From assembly GCA_965279125.1 (NCBI GenBank), contig CBDIHL010000023.1, forward strand, positions 1 through 64,000: 64,000 bases of DNA, in the 5' to 3' direction. The notes under the pieces were generated by a model that saw only the letters and a list, made by a program, of their open reading frames with translations, ran no database searches and was not told the DNA's origin. The stretch comes from Dinoroseobacter sp965279125 (lineage in GTDB: Bacteria; Pseudomonadota; Alphaproteobacteria; Rhodobacterales; Rhodobacteraceae). The translations under genes were made by a program, and so were the position numbers. Position 1 is the first letter of the stretch. Each line of letters opens with the position of its first letter. This document shows positions 28,152-35,635 of the stretch, piece by piece.

Positions 28152-28568
28152 CTAATGTTTGCCGGGGCCTTTCAACTCGATCCGGTTGCCGAAGGGATCG
28201 CGGAAATAGACCGATTGCCCGATGCCGCGCGCGCCGCCCTGGATCCGCTCTTTTTCAATGGCGACCCCGTGTGCGTGCAAATGTGCGCGCAGTGTGGCCA
28301 GCTCAAACGGGCCAACCGCTAGACCCAGATGATCGACATTGCGTCCGCCCGGAACCGAGGGCTTGGCATAGGCGGCGCGCGGGTCGCTCATATCCCACAG
28401 GCCGATCAGAATGCTGCCGAACCACAGATGGGTCATGGCGATGTCGGGATACTCAAAGCCCGGGGTGCAGCCGAGCACTTTGCAATACCAGTGCTGTGCT
28501 GCCTCAAGATCATCGACAAGCAGCACCACATGATCGAGGCCGAGAGGCTGGAAGGGCGTATCTGGCAT
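28152..28568 (-). CDS. VOC-superfamily (glyoxalase-like) protein
   Basis: The 138-residue protein has paired beta-alpha-beta-beta-beta modules: GLDHVVLLVDDLEAAQHWY, and VDHLGLAVGPFELATLRAHL ending YFRDPFGNRIEL. The His and Glu positions fit metal ligands of glyoxalase/bleomycin-resistance/dioxygenase folds. ATG 28568 is chosen; a longer frame to 28835 runs antisense into the MFS gene. Substrate unknown. Confidence 0.85.
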   Translation of the reverse strand: MPDTPFQPLGLDHVVLLVDDLEAAQHWYCKVLGCTPGFEYPDIAMTHLWFGSILIGLWDMSDPRAAYAKPSVPGGRNVDHLGLAVGPFELATLRAHLHAHGVAIEKERIQGGARGIGQSVYFRDPFGNRIELKGPGKH

Positions 28569-28704
28569 AGACCCAGATGATAATGCGCAGCGCCCGGATG
28601 CAAGCGCGTTGCGCAGCGTCCCAAACGATTTCGCCGTCGTCCTTGCTTTTCGCCCCGCGCGGCCCGTGCTAGTCTGCGCGTCGTTCTGCACCCCGAAGGC
28701 CCCC

Positions 28705-29901
28705 ATGAAAGCTGCACGCACGCCCCCGCATCTGGGCTCCATGATCTTGCTCGTGGGGTTGGTGGTGCTGACCCTCAACATGTTTCTGCCTGCTTTGCCC
28801 GCGATGGCGCTGGCGTTCGGGGTCAGCGAGGCCACGATGGGGCTGGCGGTCTACGGCTACATGATCGCGGCGGGGGTGCTGCAATTGGTGCTCGGGCCGA
28901 TCTCGGATCAGGTGGGGCGGCGTCCGGTGATGCTGGTGGCCTTCACGCTTTATGTCTGTGCGTCGGTGGGCACGGTCTTGGCGGAGAATTTCACTGTGTT
29001 CCTGATCTGCCGCCTTCTTCAGGCGATGGTTCTGGCGGGCAGCATCGTGGGCTTGGCGAGTTTGCGCGACATGTATTCCACCAAAGAGGCCGCTGGCAAA
29101 ATGGGTGTCGTGGCGGCGGCGATGGCCGTGGCCCCAATGATCGGCCCTGCGATTGGGGGCCTTTTGGAGACCTTCATCGGGTGGCGTGCGATTTTCGCGC
29201 TTTATGCGCTGTTGGGGGCTGCGGGGCTGGCGCTTGCATGGTTCGATTGGGGAGAGACGCTGGTCAAGGCGCGCCGTTCCCCCCGCGAACAGGCGCAGGC
29301 CTACGGCGCGCTCTTGGGCTCTGGCCTGTTCTGGGCTTACGCGCTTTGCACGATGTTTTCGGTTGGTGCGTTCTATGTGTTCCTCGCTGGCGCGCCCTTC
29401 GTGGCTTTGGCGGTGTTTGATCTGTCAAGCGCGTGGGTCGGGGTCGGCCTCGGCTCGATCACGGCGGGCTATATGCTGGGGTCGATGGTCACCTCGCGGA
29501 TGGCCCCGCGCGTTGGTCTGACGCCACTGATCTTATCTGGACGGGTGGCGGCGCTGGTCGGGCTCGGCGCTGGTGCGGCGCTGTTTGCCCTTGGCGCATC
29601 GCATCCGTTGATCCTGTTTGGGGCGACCATATGCGTGGGCTTTGGCAATGGGCTGACGGTGGCCAATACCAATGCAGGCATGATCTCGGTGCGCCCGGAT
29701 CTTGCAGGCAGTGCGGCGGGTTTGTCGGGCGCACTTCAACTTTTTGGCGGCGCGGTTCTGACCAGTGCAACGCTTGTCTGGATTGAAGCAGGTGCGACGC
29801 CCTTGCGGCTGTTGAGCCTTATGATCGGGGCCTCGCTGCTTGCGCTGGTCCTTGCACTGGTGGCGGCAAAGGGGGCCGCAGCACAGCCCGCGCAGGATTG
29901 A
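28705..29901 (+). CDS. MFS transporter, Bcr/CflA-type drug efflux
   Basis: The 398-residue protein has about 12 hydrophobic segments. The cytoplasmic loop GPISDQVGRRPVM (MFS motif A) lies after helix 2, followed by RLLQAMVLAGSIVGLASLRDMY and APMIGPAIGGLLETFIGWRAIF, which are characteristic of the Bcr/CflA subfamily of proton-driven drug exporters. ATG 28705 gives MKAARTPPHLGS; a GTG-type upstream start at 28609 is unlikely because it overlaps the divergent VOC promoter. Substrate cannot be assigned. Confidence 0.88.
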   Translation: MKAARTPPHLGSMILLVGLVVLTLNMFLPALPAMALAFGVSEATMGLAVYGYMIAAGVLQLVLGPISDQVGRRPVMLVAFTLYVCASVGTVLAENFTVFLICRLLQAMVLAGSIVGLASLRDMYSTKEAAGKMGVVAAAMAVAPMIGPAIGGLLETFIGWRAIFALYALLGAAGLALAWFDWGETLVKARRSPREQAQAYGALLGSGLFWAYALCTMFSVGAFYVFLAGAPFVALAVFDLSSAWVGVGLGSITAGYMLGSMVTSRMAPRVGLTPLILSGRVAALVGLGAGAALFALGASHPLILFGATICVGFGNGLTVANTNAGMISVRPDLAGSAAGLSGALQLFGGAVLTSATLVWIEAGATPLRLLSLMIGASLLALVLALVAAKGAAAQPAQD

Positions 29902-29973
29902 CGTCTTTCCAAGCGGCGCGCCCCATGCTAGGCGGCGCGAGAATTTGAATCCCTTATATGTGAGACCTGACCC

Positions 29974-30396
29974 ATGGCCATCCAGCGCACCTTTTCGATC
30001 ATCAAACCCGACGCCACCAAGCGCAACCTGACCGGCAAGATCGTTGCCAAGTTCGAAGAGGCCGGCCTGCGCGTCGTCGCCTCCAAGCGCATCCAGATGA
30101 CGCTGGCACAAGCGCAAGTCTTCTACGGTGTGCATTCCGAGCGCCCGTTCTTTGGCGAGCTGTGCGAATTCATGATCTCCGAGCCGATCGTTGTGCAGGT
30201 TCTGGAAGGCGAAGACGCCATCGCGAAAAACCGCGAAGTGATGGGCGCGACCAACCCGGCCGAGGCCGCAGAGGGCACGATCCGCAAGGAATTCGCTTTG
30301 TCCATCGGCGAGAACTCCGTCCACGGCTCCGACGCGCCAGAGACCGCAGCAGAAGAGATCGCGTTCTTCTTCTCGGGCCTCGAGCTGGTCGGCTAA
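29974..30396 (+). CDS. ndk: Nucleoside diphosphate kinase
   Basis: The 140-residue enzyme starts MAIQRTFSIIKPDATKRNLTG and carries the active-site region REVMGATNPAEA and the phosphohistidine motif NSVHGSDAPETA. It balances nucleoside triphosphates using ATP. Length and motifs are standard. A strong terminator follows at 30424. Confidence 0.98.
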   Translation: MAIQRTFSIIKPDATKRNLTGKIVAKFEEAGLRVVASKRIQMTLAQAQVFYGVHSERPFFGELCEFMISEPIVVQVLEGEDAIAKNREVMGATNPAEAAEGTIRKEFALSIGENSVHGSDAPETAAEEIAFFFSGLELVG

Positions 30397-30423
30397 GCCA
30401 CCATACGCGCAGACTTGGAAAAG

Positions 30424-30450
30424 GCCGCTTGGGAACGAGCGGCTTTTTTT
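30424..30450 (+). terminator. Rho-independent terminator of ndk
   Basis: Stem GCCGCT/AGCGGC around a GGGAACG-type loop is followed by eight or nine T residues, 28 bases after the ndk stop. Confidence 0.85.
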
Positions 30451-30459
30451 TCTTTCGCA

Positions 30460-30519
30460 GCAGAGTTTTCGTCCGAAAACTCTGCGCCCAACTTTTTTCG
30501 GACGAAAAAAGTTGGGCGC
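30460..30519. repeat. Twin-hairpin element, copy B, with complementary loops
   Basis: Hairpin 1 is GCAGAGTTTT (30460-30469), loop CGTCCG, AAAACTCTGC (30476-30485). Hairpin 2 is GCGCCCAACTTTTTT (30484-30498), loop CGGACG, AAAAAAGTTGGGCGC (30505-30519). The two six-base loops are exact reverse complements, although they and the stems differ from copy A at 24824-24867. Confidence 0.65.
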
Positions 30520-30532
30520 TTCACCCGACACG

Positions 30533-30970
30533 CTAGGGCTCCACGCTGGGCAACAAAGTGTCAAAGAGCCCCCACGCGAGATCTTGTTCATAAGACAGCT
30601 CAACTTGAACGTTTGGGAATTGGCGCCGCAACGCATGGGCAACTTTTTGGCCTGCCGCCGGGTCCTTCATATATGCAATGAAATCTCTCGTGTCCGATGA
30701 GGTCACCACAGCGGCAACGATGCCCCAGCCCGCGTCCTGAAGATGCTCGAAAAGCGCATCCTCAAAGGCAAACGTAATGTCCGAATTTTTATCGAAACTG
30801 CTCAAGGGCACGGCGAATATGGTGCTGAGTGGGAAGTCCGCCTTATGGGGGAAGTCCTTGAGCGGCGTATTAATCCGCAAGGCCCCAGCGCGGTCGCCGC
30901 TTAGGGTGCATACTGCCCAACTGTCTGGGATGTCGTAGGCTTTCCGGGGAAACAACGCGCGAAAAATCAT
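30533..30970 (-). CDS. DUF695-like protein of unknown function
   Basis: The 145-residue protein begins MIFRALFPRKAYDIPDSWAVC. It contains FPLSTIFAVPLSSFDKN, FAFEDALFEHLQDAGWGIVAAVVTS and RDFIAYMKDP, a layout resembling DUF695 proteins. The similarity is from memory and not tested. It has no signal peptide or membrane segment. It ends beside the twin-hairpin element. Confidence 0.6.
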   Translation of the reverse strand: MIFRALFPRKAYDIPDSWAVCTLSGDRAGALRINTPLKDFPHKADFPLSTIFAVPLSSFDKNSDITFAFEDALFEHLQDAGWGIVAAVVTSSDTRDFIAYMKDPAAGQKVAHALRRQFPNVQVELSYEQDLAWGLFDTLLPSVEP

Positions 30971-31017
30971 CCTGCAAACACTCCCAAAACCGCCCGGAGC
31001 GCAAGCTTACATCAAGC

Positions 31018-31347
31018 CTACCGCTTCGCTACAACCCCGATCTCGGCCAAGGCGCGGTCCAGCGCGCTTTCGTCCGGCTGAGTCCCGGCTCTCAGCGCAT
31101 CGAACCGCACCCGCAACGCGTCCTTTTCGGCCCCCTTGGCATCGTTCCAGGGGCGTCCTTGCAGACCCATGACAAGCGCATAATAGGCAATGAAATGCGC
31201 CCGCTCGCCTGCATTCAGCAGTTTCAGGTAGGCCGTATCCGCGCCCATATCGCGTAAATCCTGCGCCGAGGTGATGCCGACACCCGCAAAGGCCTGCGCC
31301 ATCGCTGGCCCCAGATTGCGGATCGTCGTGATGTCATCCTCTGCCAT
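31018..31347 (-). CDS. TfoX/Sxy C-terminal domain protein
   Basis: The 109-residue protein has a helix-hairpin-helix-like start (TTIRNLGPAMAQAFAGVGITSAQDLRDMGADTAYLKLL) followed by ALVMGLQGRPWNDAK, matching the C-terminal domain of TfoX. The N-terminal TfoX domain is absent, so this is the short single-domain form. A competence role is not implied. It lies 47 bp from the preceding minus-strand gene. Confidence 0.85.
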   Translation of the reverse strand: MAEDDITTIRNLGPAMAQAFAGVGITSAQDLRDMGADTAYLKLLNAGERAHFIAYYALVMGLQGRPWNDAKGAEKDALRVRFDALRAGTQPDESALDRALAEIGVVAKR

Positions 31348-31368
31348 AAGGCCTAAGCTAGCGCGCCT

Positions 31369-31461
31369 TTACAGCGCCGCCCAGTCGTCAAAGCGCACAG
31401 GCGGCTTTTGCGGCGGGCTGGGAGGCGCAGGGGCGGGGGTTGGTTTTTGGGCGGTGGCCAT
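31369..31461 (-). CDS. Short proline-rich ORF (30 aa)
   Basis: ATG 31461 has a good AAGGAG site eight bases upstream and encodes MATAQKPTPAPAPPSPPQ, ending PVRFDDWAAL. It lies 21 bases upstream of the TfoX-domain gene on the same strand. The C-terminal motif faintly recalls SDHAF4-type tails (VRFxDW). Translation is plausible; function is unknown. Confidence 0.4.
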   Translation of the reverse strand: MATAQKPTPAPAPPSPPQKPPVRFDDWAAL

Positions 31462-31635
31462 TTCGGCTCTCCTTATTTCTGCTCTGCTGGTCACCCAGAC
31501 ACATAAATTGGGCGAAAACGTGGCATAGCCTGCCGCCTTGGACCTTGCGTCACATCCTGTTCGGCGCAATCGTGGAGCCATTCTGCCAGATGCCGGGGCC
31601 AAACCCGGCGCGTCCCAACCTTCGGAGGATACCCC

Positions 31636-32676
31636 ATGAAACGTCGCCATCTGCTCGGCACCCTCACGGCTTCGGCCCTCGCCCTTGCGGGCTTTGCCAC
31701 CACCGCCACCGCCCAGGACGTCACCCTGCGCCTGCACCAGTTCCTGCCACCGCAAGCCAACCTGCCTGCCAATGTGCTGCGCCCTTGGGCCGAGGCGATC
31801 TCAGCTGCCAGCGACGGTCGGATCGAGATCCAGCATTTCGATGCGATGTCGCTCGGGGGCCGCCCGCCCGAACTGCTCGACCAGGCGCGTGACGGCGTGG
31901 TCGACATCATCATGACGCTGCCCGGCTACACCCCCGGTCGCTTCCCGCGCACCGAGGTGTTCGAGCTGCCCTTTATGATGACCGACCCGATTGCCACGGC
32001 CCAAGCCTATTGGCAGATGATGGAAGCCGACTTTCAGCAAAGCGAATTTCAGGACGTCAAAATCCTTGGTGCATGGGTCCATGGCCCCGGCGTGATCCAT
32101 TCCGAAGACGCGATCACCAGCCTCGAGGACATGTCCGGCAAAACCCTGCGCGGCCCGACCCGGGTGATCAACGATCTGCTGGGCGAGCTGGGCGCGACCC
32201 CCGTCGGCATGCCCGTGCCCGCGATCCCTGAGGCCCTGTCCAAGGGCGTCATCGACGGCACCGTGATCCCGTGGGAGGTCACGCCGTCCCTGCGCATTGC
32301 CGAGCTGATCGGCAACCACACCGAGTTCGGCGGCGACACGGCGCTTTATACCGCGACCTTCGTGCTGGCGATGAACAAGGCCCGCTACGAGGCGCTGCCG
32401 GATGATCTGCGCGCGATCCTCGATGCGGAGTCGGGCCTCAAACTGTCCACCTTCGCCGCCGAGGTGATGGAGGAATGGGATATCCCCGGTCGCGACGTCG
32501 CCGTTGCGGCGGGCAATGCAATCACCACGCTGGACGAGGCCGAGGTCGCGCGCTGGAAAGAGGCAAGCCAGCCCGTCATCGACCGCTGGGTCGCCGAGAT
32601 GGACGGCAAGGGCATCGACGGGGCGGCGCTGATCGAGCAAGCTCAGGGTCTGATTGCCAACAACTCATCGATGTAA
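31636..32676 (+). CDS. TRAP transporter substrate-binding protein (DctP family), orphan
   Basis: The 346-residue protein has a signal peptide (MKRRHLLGTLTASALALAGFATTATA). The DctP fold follows: LRLHQFLPPQANLP, ADVVDIIM-like DGVVDIIMTLPGYTPGRFP, GKTLRGPTRVINDLLGELGATPVGMPVP with the conserved carboxylate-binding Arg, and ALSKGVIDGTVIPWE. Such periplasmic receptors deliver carboxylates to DctQM permeases, but no dctQ or dctM follows; a terminator hairpin comes next. Its membrane partner must be elsewhere. Confidence 0.92.
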   Translation: MKRRHLLGTLTASALALAGFATTATAQDVTLRLHQFLPPQANLPANVLRPWAEAISAASDGRIEIQHFDAMSLGGRPPELLDQARDGVVDIIMTLPGYTPGRFPRTEVFELPFMMTDPIATAQAYWQMMEADFQQSEFQDVKILGAWVHGPGVIHSEDAITSLEDMSGKTLRGPTRVINDLLGELGATPVGMPVPAIPEALSKGVIDGTVIPWEVTPSLRIAELIGNHTEFGGDTALYTATFVLAMNKARYEALPDDLRAILDAESGLKLSTFAAEVMEEWDIPGRDVAVAAGNAITTLDEAEVARWKEASQPVIDRWVAEMDGKGIDGAALIEQAQGLIANNSSM

Positions 32677-32699
32677 GCGCTGATCAAAGCCCTCGAAGG

Positions 32700-32728
32700 C
32701 GGGCCGCGCGGAGAGGTGCGGCCCGTTT
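32700..32728 (+). terminator. Terminator-like hairpin after the TRAP binding protein
   Basis: CGGGCCGC (32700-32707) pairs with GCGGCCCG (32718-32725), followed by TTTGCGTTT, 24 bases after the stop codon. Confidence 0.65.
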
Positions 32729-33372
32729 GCGTTTCGAAGCACTGTGTCTAGCATTGCTATCTAGGGGGATGCGACTTTGGCACCAATTGCACTGCACTAT
32801 CGCACTACGACGACCGACAGGTGTGCTCTACTTCTCCGCTAACTCACCAAATAGGACTCCACGACCAAGGTGCTTAGGCTATGAAACTCAAGAAATTTGC
32901 ACTGATATGTGTCGCGGCATTTGTTGTTGAACGCGTTGCATTGTTCGCCGTCATAAACCCCTTGCGAGATCTTACGAGAGCCAACAGGATGAGTTCCTTC
33001 GCAACGTCTTGGTGCGTTATCCGGCTCTAGACTTTGCTTCATACGAAGTTTGTAAGACCTATCTGGTTTTGTTGTTATACCGCTATCAGCTTTGCATTGT
33101 TCGGCTAAACCTTCTTCAGGAGGATGATAGGGAGGAGAGGTTTCGATTGCTCTTTATTGGTGCTCCGCCTTACACGAGTTTAATTCCCAGTGACTATCCC
33201 GATCGCCGACTTTGGGTTGGGAAGGCGGTCTTCGGTCTGGATGTAAAGGGGGACGTGGTGAGGACAGACTTCCAATCGGTAAGTGAGTTCTAGGCGTCTA
33301 AGTTTCACGCTCGACATGCTCGCATTGACCCTATCCACGTGGTCTCAGATGTCGCGTGTCTTTCGACTATGC
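32729..33372. other. Low-GC stretch without a secure gene
   Basis: This stretch between dctP and the SDR gene is AT-richer than its surroundings. Only a possible frame-broken small gene (32881-33293, separate entry) is visible. Otherwise I see nothing. Confidence 0.5.
32881..33293 (+). pseudogene. Possible frameshifted small exported or membrane protein
   Basis: ATG 32881 encodes MKLKKFALICVAAFVVE, a signal- or anchor-like N-terminus, and stops at 33030. In the frame one base behind, an open stretch from about 32970 continues as SQQDEFLRNVLVRYPALDF, SYEVCKTYLVLLLYRYQ and on to 33293. Adding one base near 32965-32985 would join the two into a protein of about 137 residues. I do not recognise it, and codon use is unlike the neighbours. 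It may be a decayed acquired gene or non-coding. Confidence 0.3.
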
Positions 33373-34127
33373 TTAACGCGGCCCCATACGGATCGCGGCA
33401 TCCAACCGGATCACCTCGCCATTCAGCATCTGGTTCTCGGCAATATGGGCCACGAGGTCCGCAAATTCACTGGGCTTTCCAAGCCGCGCGGGGAAGGGGG
33501 CCTGGGTGCCGAGGCTATCTTGCACCTCTTGCGGCAGACCCTCCAGCATCGGCGTCAGAAACAACCCCGGCGCAATCGCGCAAACGCGGATGCCTTTGTC
33601 CGCAAGGTCGCGCGCCATCGGCGGGGTCATCGCCGCCACCCCGCCCTTGGACGCCCCGTAGGCGAGTTGTCCGATCTGCCCCTCATAGGCCGCGACCGAG
33701 GCGGTGTTGATGATCACACCGCGTTCGCCATCTGCGCTAACGGCGTCTTGTTCTGCCATGATTGCAGCGGCTTGGCTTGCACAGTTAAAGCTGCCGATCA
33801 AATTGATCCCAACCACTTTCTCAAACAAGACCGCATCATGCGCGGTCCCGCGCGAAACGGTTTTGGCAGCGGGTGCGATGCCCGCGCAATTTACAATCAC
33901 ATGCACCGCGCCAACTTCGGTAAAGCCTGCTGCGACGCTTTCTGCATCGCTGACATCGACGCGGTGAAAGCTGCCATGAAGCTCCGTAGCCAGGGCCTCG
34001 CCCGCCTCGGCGTTCAGGTCGAACAACGCCACGCGCAGTCCAGCCCCTGCCAAGCGTCGCGCCGTTGCCGCCCCAAGTCCCGATGCGCCGCCCGAGATGA
34101 CAGTGTCAAACCTGCCTTAAGCTCCAT
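33373..34127 (-). pseudogene. Short-chain dehydrogenase (3-hydroxyacyl-CoA dehydrogenase type 2-like), N-terminal frameshift
   Basis: The main frame gives LRVALFDLNAEAGE, VNCAGIAPAAKTVSR, INTASVAAYEGQIGQLAYGASKGG (catalytic Ser, Tyr-X3-Lys) and the substrate-side end typical of HSD17B10-like SDRs. It lacks the NAD-binding N-terminus. That piece is present in another frame: ATG 34127, with an AGGAG site, encodes MELKAG; after a one-base gain in the AAA/TTT at 34108-34110 the reading becomes FDTVISGGASGLGAATARRL and runs into the main frame. So a single missing base breaks the gene or the assembly. It starts 10 bases after the aldehyde dehydrogenase stop, suggesting one operon. Confidence 0.8.
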
Positions 34128-34137
34128 CTCAAAACTC

Positions 34138-35589
34138 CTACTTCAGCCGGATCGCCACGTTCTTCGTTTGCACGTAGTTCCAGAGTGCCTCGCGACCTTT
34201 CTCACGACCGTATCCCGACTTGCCGTAGCCGCCAAACGGCGTCTCGACCCCGCCTGCGAACCACTCATTGACGAAGACCTGGCCCGCGCGCAGCTTGCCC
34301 GCCGCCCGCGTTGCGCGGTCCAGATCGCGGGTGAACACCCCGCCGACAAGGCCGTAGGGCGTGGCATTGGCCATCTTTATGGCGTCGGCCTCGTCGCGGA
34401 ATTTCAGGACCGACAGTACCGGGCCAAACACCTCCTCATTGGCGATGGTCATGTCCTGGGTCACACCGCTGAGCACCGTGGGGTCCAGAAACGCGCCCGG
34501 TACATTCAATGGACGCCCTCCGGCGGCAATCACAGCACCTGCCTCCTCGGCGGCGCGCACCATGGAGGCCGCGCGGTCGCGTTGGGGCAGCGAGACCATC
34601 GATCCCATATTCGCGCCAGAGCTGTCCCGCTCGATCCCCGGTCCGACCGACAAACTTGCCGCAATTGCGCTGGCACGCGCGACCACCTCGTCATGCACGC
34701 TTTCATGGACAATCACGCGGCTCATCGCGGAACAGACTTGGCCTGCATTGAAGTAAATTCCCCAGCGAATGTCGGTCTCGAACGCATCGAGATCGGCATC
34801 GGAATGCACAATCGCTGCTGATTTGCCGCCCAGTTCCAGCACACAAGGCACCACGTTCTGCGCTGCCGCCGTGGCAATCGCGATGCCTGTGCCGATGGAA
34901 CCGGTAAACACGATCTGGTTGACATCTGGGTGGCTGGATAGCGCCGCACCTGCCTCAGGCCCATAGCCACACAGGATGCTCAGCGCGCCTTGCGGCAGGC
35001 CCGCGTATTCGCCTGCCTTGGCGAGGTAAGCGCATGATAACGGGGTCAATTCCGGTGTCTTGATCACGCAGGCATTGCCCGTCGCGAGCGCTGCCGCAAT
35101 GCCGCGCGCGGTCATCTCGACGGGGTAGTTCCAGGGGATGATCTGGGCCGAGACGCCCATCGGCTCGTAGGTTGTGAAGTCGAAATAGGAGGCACCCAGC
35201 GGGATGGAGCGGCCTTCGACGGTCTCGGCTTGATTGCCGTAATACTCGAAATAGCGCGCGGCCCCTTCGATCTCGATCACCGCTTCCCAGAGGGGTTTGC
35301 CCTGCTCCAGCGTCAGCACCCGCGTGATCGTATCTATGTTTGCCAACAGATATTCGCCCATCCGTTTGACGATCCGTCCACGCTCGACGGGCCGCAATCC
35401 GGCCCAGTCGCCCGCCAGATGCACCCGCCGTGCGGCCTGCACGGCGCGGTCCACATCGGCGGCATTGGCGAGGGCATGCTCGGCGAGTATTTCGCCCTTG
35501 CCGGGGTTCTCGACCGCCAAGCGTCCCGCGCCGCCATCGACCCAAGCGCCGTCGATATAGTTCTGCCAATAGGGTTCGATCTGGGTCAT
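34138..35589 (-). CDS. NAD(P)-dependent aldehyde dehydrogenase
   Basis: The 483-residue enzyme shows the ALDH core: IIPWNYPVEMTARGIAAALATGNACVIK, FTGSIGTGIAIA, the general base in LELGGKSAAIV, the nucleophile in FNAGQVCSAMSRVIV, and EEVFGPVLSVLKF. Several substrates are possible (betaine aldehyde, gamma-aminobutyraldehyde or other small aldehydes). The downstream SDR, 10 bases away, suggests an alcohol/aldehyde or acyl-CoA degradative pair. Confidence 0.93.
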   Translation of the reverse strand: MTQIEPYWQNYIDGAWVDGGAGRLAVENPGKGEILAEHALANAADVDRAVQAARRVHLAGDWAGLRPVERGRIVKRMGEYLLANIDTITRVLTLEQGKPLWEAVIEIEGAARYFEYYGNQAETVEGRSIPLGASYFDFTTYEPMGVSAQIIPWNYPVEMTARGIAAALATGNACVIKTPELTPLSCAYLAKAGEYAGLPQGALSILCGYGPEAGAALSSHPDVNQIVFTGSIGTGIAIATAAAQNVVPCVLELGGKSAAIVHSDADLDAFETDIRWGIYFNAGQVCSAMSRVIVHESVHDEVVARASAIAASLSVGPGIERDSSGANMGSMVSLPQRDRAASMVRAAEEAGAVIAAGGRPLNVPGAFLDPTVLSGVTQDMTIANEEVFGPVLSVLKFRDEADAIKMANATPYGLVGGVFTRDLDRATRAAGKLRAGQVFVNEWFAGGVETPFGGYGKSGYGREKGREALWNYVQTKNVAIRLK

Positions 35590-35635
35590 CAGGACACTCC
35601 TTTTGCGCCCTGATGACCCGCGAAGGCCCCGTGCG

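Noticed and set aside
28152..28835. Long form of the VOC protein starting at 28835
   Set aside because: The first 89 residues run antisense into the MFS gene and have no family match; ATG 28568 gives the normal length.
33283..34821. 512-codon plus-strand open frame
   Set aside because: Antisense to the SDR and aldehyde dehydrogenase genes; no recognisable protein and no ribosome site.
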